This document shows, piece by piece, positions 6,680-8,567 of a stretch of 8,567 nucleotides of DNA. Numbering within the stretch: the stretch's first letter is position 1; every line of letters begins with the position of its first letter. This DNA is from Betaproteobacteria bacterium RIFCSPLOWO2_02_FULL_68_150 (lineage in GTDB: Bacteria; Pseudomonadota; Gammaproteobacteria; Burkholderiales; SG8-39): contig MERE01000143.1 in assembly GCA_001771975.1 (NCBI GenBank), positions 1,095 through 9,661 of the forward strand, in the 5' to 3' direction. Both the position numbers and the translations under genes were made by a program. A model generated the notes under the pieces. That model was not told where the DNA came from. It did not search any database and saw only the letters and a list, made by a program, of their open reading frames with translations.

Positions 6680-7114
6680 GTGGAACCGCACGTCTCCGAT
6701 ATCGTCCGCATCATTCAGCTGGTGGTCGCGCCGGTGTTCCTGCTCACCGCGGTGGGCACGCTCATCGCCGCGCTCAACGTGCGGCTCGGCCGGGCCGTCG
6801 ACCGGCGCCGTGTCCTGGAGGAAAAACTGGGCGCGCTCGCGCGTGACGAGGCCGATATCGCGCGCGACGAGCTGGCGCAGATCGGGCGGCGCATCCGCAA
6901 CGTCTATCTGGCGATCCTTTTCGCCGTGCTCTCGGCGCTTTTCGTCTGCCTGCTGATCGCGGGCGCCTTCATCGGCGCGCTCGCCTCGGCCGAGCTGACG
7001 CGCACCATCGCCGCGCTGTTCGTGGTGGCGATGCTGGCGCTGATCGCGAGCCTGCTGCTTTTCCTGCGCGAAATCTTCCTCGCGGTGTCGACGCCGCGGC
7101 ACGTGCCGAAATGA
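6680..7114 (+). CDS. DUF2721 family membrane protein
   Basis: Small inner-membrane protein of unknown function. The 144 aa contain three strongly hydrophobic segments: about 10-33, 76-99 and 107-130. A charged cytoplasmic-type region (about 35-72) lies between the first and second helices. IIQLVVAPVFLLTAVGTLIA (11-30) followed by NVRLGRAVDRRRVLEEKL (33-50) fits the DUF2721 pattern of IQxxxAPVFLL, then RLxRxVDRxRxLE. The start is GTG: no other start codon exists between it and the in-frame stop at 6638, and the next in-frame GTG would remove the first helix. No purine-rich ribosome site precedes it. The stop overlaps the hydrolase ATG by four bases (ATGA), so the two are probably co-translated. 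Confidence 0.85.
   Translation: MEPHVSDIVRIIQLVVAPVFLLTAVGTLIAALNVRLGRAVDRRRVLEEKLGALARDEADIARDELAQIGRRIRNVYLAILFAVLSALFVCLLIAGAFIGALASAELTRTIAALFVVAMLALIASLLLFLREIFLAVSTPRHVPK
7097..7108. repeat. 12-bp perfect palindrome before the hydrolase start
   Basis: CGGCACGTGCCG is self-complementary and ends two bases before the hydrolase ATG at 7111, inside the last codons of the DUF2721 gene. As RNA it can form a 4-bp stem with an ACGT loop over the expected ribosome site. It also encodes Arg-His-Val-Pro, so chance is a fair alternative. Confidence 0.3.
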
Positions 7115-7887
7115 CGCTCGCCTGCACGCGCGCCGGGATGGGCGGCACGCCGATCGTGTTCGTGCACGGCTTTGCCTGCGAGCGCAACGACTGGCGCGCA
7201 CAGGTGGATCACTTTGGCGCCGCGCGCCAGGTGATTGCCTGCGATCTGCCCGGCCATGGCGCCTCGAAGGGCGGTGTCGCCGAGTGCAGCATCGAGCGCC
7301 ATGGCGACGAGGTGGCGGCGCTGCTCGAGGACCTGGGTGCGCCGGCGCTGCTGGTCGGGCACAGCCTGGGGTGCCGCGTGGTATTGCAGGCCTATCGGCG
7401 ATCGCCTGCGCGCGTCGCAGGGTTGGTGCTGGTCGACGGCAGCCGCATGGGCACGGGCGATCCCGAACAAGCGGCTGGGGCGATGCGTACTGCGATCGAT
7501 TTCGCCGGCTACCCGGCGTTTGCCGAGGCGCTGTTTTCGCAGATGTTCCTGAAGCAGACGCCGGCGGCGGTCGCCGTGATCGAGCGCGCCAAGCGCCTGC
7601 CGGCTGAGATCGGAGCCACACTCTTTCCAGCCCTGGTGCGCTGGGACGCCGCGCACATGGAAAGCGCGCTCGCCGCGGTGCGCGTGCCGCTGCTCGTCAT
7701 ACAAACCACCACCTTGAACGCCGATCGCAGGCGCGTGCCACTGCAGGCGGGACAAACCACGCCGTGGCTCGAACTGGTTCGCACGCGCGTCCCGGGTGCG
7801 CGCATCGAAGTGCTGCCCGGGCTCGGGCACTTTCCGCAGCTCGAGGCGGCCGAACAGGTGAACGCGCTCATCCAATCGCTGGGCTGA
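7111..7887 (+). CDS. Alpha/beta fold hydrolase
   Basis: Probable cytoplasmic esterase- or lipase-like enzyme of the alpha/beta hydrolase superfamily; there is no signal peptide. The 258 aa show the expected order: oxyanion-hole motif FVHGFACERNDW (17-28), DLPGHGAS (45-52), nucleophile elbow GHSLG with Ser85 (83-87), LVLVDGSRM (106-113) and a C-terminal GLGHFPQLE with the catalytic His240. Asp205 (LNADRRR) and Asp109 are the candidate acid residues; the usual acid after strand 7 is not in its typical context. A helical cap lies at roughly 115-185. The ATG overlaps the DUF2721 stop (ATGA), and no strong ribosome site is seen, so reinitiation after DUF2721 is likely. The substrate cannot be predicted. 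MhpC- or proline iminopeptidase-like names would be over-specific. Confidence 0.88.
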   Translation: MTLACTRAGMGGTPIVFVHGFACERNDWRAQVDHFGAARQVIACDLPGHGASKGGVAECSIERHGDEVAALLEDLGAPALLVGHSLGCRVVLQAYRRSPARVAGLVLVDGSRMGTGDPEQAAGAMRTAIDFAGYPAFAEALFSQMFLKQTPAAVAVIERAKRLPAEIGATLFPALVRWDAAHMESALAAVRVPLLVIQTTTLNADRRRVPLQAGQTTPWLELVRTRVPGARIEVLPGLGHFPQLEAAEQVNALIQSLG

Positions 7888-7934
7888 ACGCCCCGACAGG
7901 CAAGAGCAGCACCGGCGGAATCCTCGCTCCGTGC

Positions 7935-7940
7935 TACGAT
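7935..7940 (+). promoter_or_regulatory. Putative -10 element of the toxin-antitoxin pair
   Basis: TACGAT in GTGCTACGATATG matches the -10 consensus at four of six positions. A start of transcription near 7947 would leave only a few bases before the antitoxin ATG at 7953. No clear -35 is visible. The last two bases lie inside the inverted repeat annotated next. Confidence 0.35.
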
Positions 7941-7954
7941 ATGGGTGCCCATAT
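7939..7954. promoter_or_regulatory. Inverted repeat, candidate VapBC operator
   Basis: ATATGGG-TG-CCCATAT is a perfect inverted repeat of two 7-bp arms with a 2-base centre. It overlaps the end of the -10 element and the first two bases of the antitoxin ATG. Ribbon-helix-helix antitoxins, alone or with their VapC partner, bind such dyads at their own promoter and repress it. Both place and symmetry fit an autoregulatory operator. The AT-containing dyad stands out in this GC-rich DNA. Binding itself is inferred. Confidence 0.6.
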
Positions 7955-8195
7955 GAAGACCACGATAGAGATCTCCGACCCGCTTTTGCGCCAGGCGAAA
8001 CGCGTCGCGGCAAAGGAGCGGACCACCGTGCGCGCGCTGGTCGAACAGGGGCTGCGCCGCGAGCTTGGCGCACGGCAGCGCGGCGCCCGGTTTCGCCTGC
8101 GCCCCGTCACCGTCGGCGGCAAGGGGTTGCAGCCCGGAGTGACTCACGCCTGGGAACGCCTCGCCGCGCTGATCTACGAAGGTCGCGGCGGTTGA
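7953..8195 (+). CDS. vapB: Type II antitoxin, VapB-like (ribbon-helix-helix)
   Basis: Antitoxin that should bind and neutralise the PIN toxin encoded next and repress its own promoter. The protein has 80 aa. Residues 1-38 fit a short ribbon-helix-helix unit: strand MKTTIEISD (1-9), helix LLRQAKRVAAKER (11-23), turn TT, helix VRALVEQGLRREL (26-38). It resembles the VapB/DUF2191 type that starts MKTT(I/L)(D/E)I. The C-terminal half (40-80), with a basic stretch RQRGARFRLRP and a tail containing HAWERLAALIYEG, is probably the toxin-binding part. I chose the ATG at 7953 because MKTTIEIS is the family start; an in-frame ATG at 7941 would add only MGAH. The stop codon overlaps the toxin start. The order antitoxin then toxin is the usual one. 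Confidence 0.85.
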   Translation: MKTTIEISDPLLRQAKRVAAKERTTVRALVEQGLRRELGARQRGARFRLRPVTVGGKGLQPGVTHAWERLAALIYEGRGG

Positions 8196-8567
8196 TCGGC
8201 GTCGATACGAACATCCTCGTTCAGGCGCATCGGCAGGATGCGCCTTCGCATGACATTGCCAGGCGCTGCGTGACTGAGCTTGCCGAGGGCTCCGCCGCCT
8301 GGGCGATCCCCTGGCCCTGCGTGCACGAGTTTCTCGCGATCGTCACGCATCCGAGGATCTTCGCGCCGCCGACGCGGCTCCCCGTCGCGATACGGTGCGT
8401 TGCCGCGTGGCTCGCTTCGCCAAGCCTTGTGGTGCTTGCCGAGGCCCCCGAGCACTGGTCCCGCCTCGCCGCGCTGCTGGAAGCGGGCGGCGTCACCGGC
8501 GCGACGGTGCATGATGCCCGCATGGCGGCGATATGCGTGGAGCACGGCGTGCGCGAGTTCTGGAGCG
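8192..8567 (+). CDS. vapC: Type II toxin, VapC family PIN-domain ribonuclease (partial, C-terminus off the right edge)
   Basis: Predicted Mg2+-dependent endoribonuclease toxin; VapC proteins cut tRNA or rRNA and stop translation. I translated 125 codons directly. Acid residues of the PIN site are in place: Asp5 in IGVDTNILV, Glu46 in PCVHEFLAIV and Asp108 in TGATVHDARMAA. A fourth acid residue (in the usual TxDxDF) would lie just beyond the window. VHDARMAAICVEHGVREFW (106-124) is a strong family match; the full protein is probably about 140 aa. The start is a TTG at 8192-8194, overlapping the antitoxin TGA; IGVDTN directly after it is the conserved N-terminus and no ATG or GTG exists upstream in frame. 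GAAGG at 8178-8182 is a possible ribosome site. A rare start codon would keep toxin yield below that of the antitoxin. Confidence 0.88.
   Translation, partial: MIGVDTNILVQAHRQDAPSHDIARRCVTELAEGSAAWAIPWPCVHEFLAIVTHPRIFAPPTRLPVAIRCVAAWLASPSLVVLAEAPEHWSRLAALLEAGGVTGATVHDARMAAICVEHGVREFWS

Noticed and set aside
7888..7938. Possible terminator after the hydrolase (GCAC-C-GG with CCGTGC, 7909-7934)
   Set aside because: The stem is short with a bulge, the loop is 13 bases and there is no T-run.
6053..8073. Two overlapping long minus-strand frames (522 and 389 codons) across DUF4340, DUF2721 and the hydrolase
   Set aside because: They span several well-supported plus-strand genes and their promoters, have biased composition and no motifs.

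Overview
The window looks like a GC-rich proteobacterial chromosome, most likely a betaproteobacterium of the Burkholderiales type. This is an inference. It rests on strong G/C bias at third codon positions, long antisense shadow frames, a tripartite tricarboxylate transporter with a Bug/TctC-type binding protein, and GC(T/G)ACAAT- or GATAAT-like -10 elements upstream of genes. There are no RNA genes, insertion sequences or CRISPR arrays. Coding density is very high, and no stretch over about 130 bases lacks a gene.

Left part (1-1906, minus strand): tctC-tctB-tctA, a complete-order tripartite tricarboxylate transporter operon (periplasmic binding protein, small permease, large permease). tctA runs off the left edge. 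A strong inverted repeat lies in the tctC-tctB junction, just in front of the tctB start, and could set unequal expression of binding protein and permeases.

Middle (1907-6640): a 125-bp divergent region carries a plausible -10 element for each direction. A compact plus-strand operon follows: a GldA-like ABC ATPase, a GldF-like ABC-2 permease, a GldG-like membrane-anchored protein and a DUF4340 protein. Three of the four junctions of this kind in the window (ATPase/permease, GldG/DUF4340, and later DUF2721/hydrolase) are 4-base ATGA overlaps. The predicted layout is one cytoplasmic ATPase, one membrane channel and two membrane-anchored proteins with large periplasmic parts. Its substrate is unknown, and this is the best candidate for an under-described system here.

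Right part (6641-8567): a small three-helix membrane protein (DUF2721) starts with GTG only 9 bases after a TACAAT element and has no visible Shine-Dalgarno sequence, so it may be translated from a leaderless mRNA. It overlaps an alpha/beta hydrolase. A type II toxin-antitoxin pair follows: a VapB-like antitoxin and a PIN-domain VapC toxin. The toxin begins at a TTG that overlaps the antitoxin stop codon and is cut by the right edge. A perfect 7+7 bp inverted repeat covers the -10 region and the antitoxin start and is a good candidate for the autoregulatory operator.
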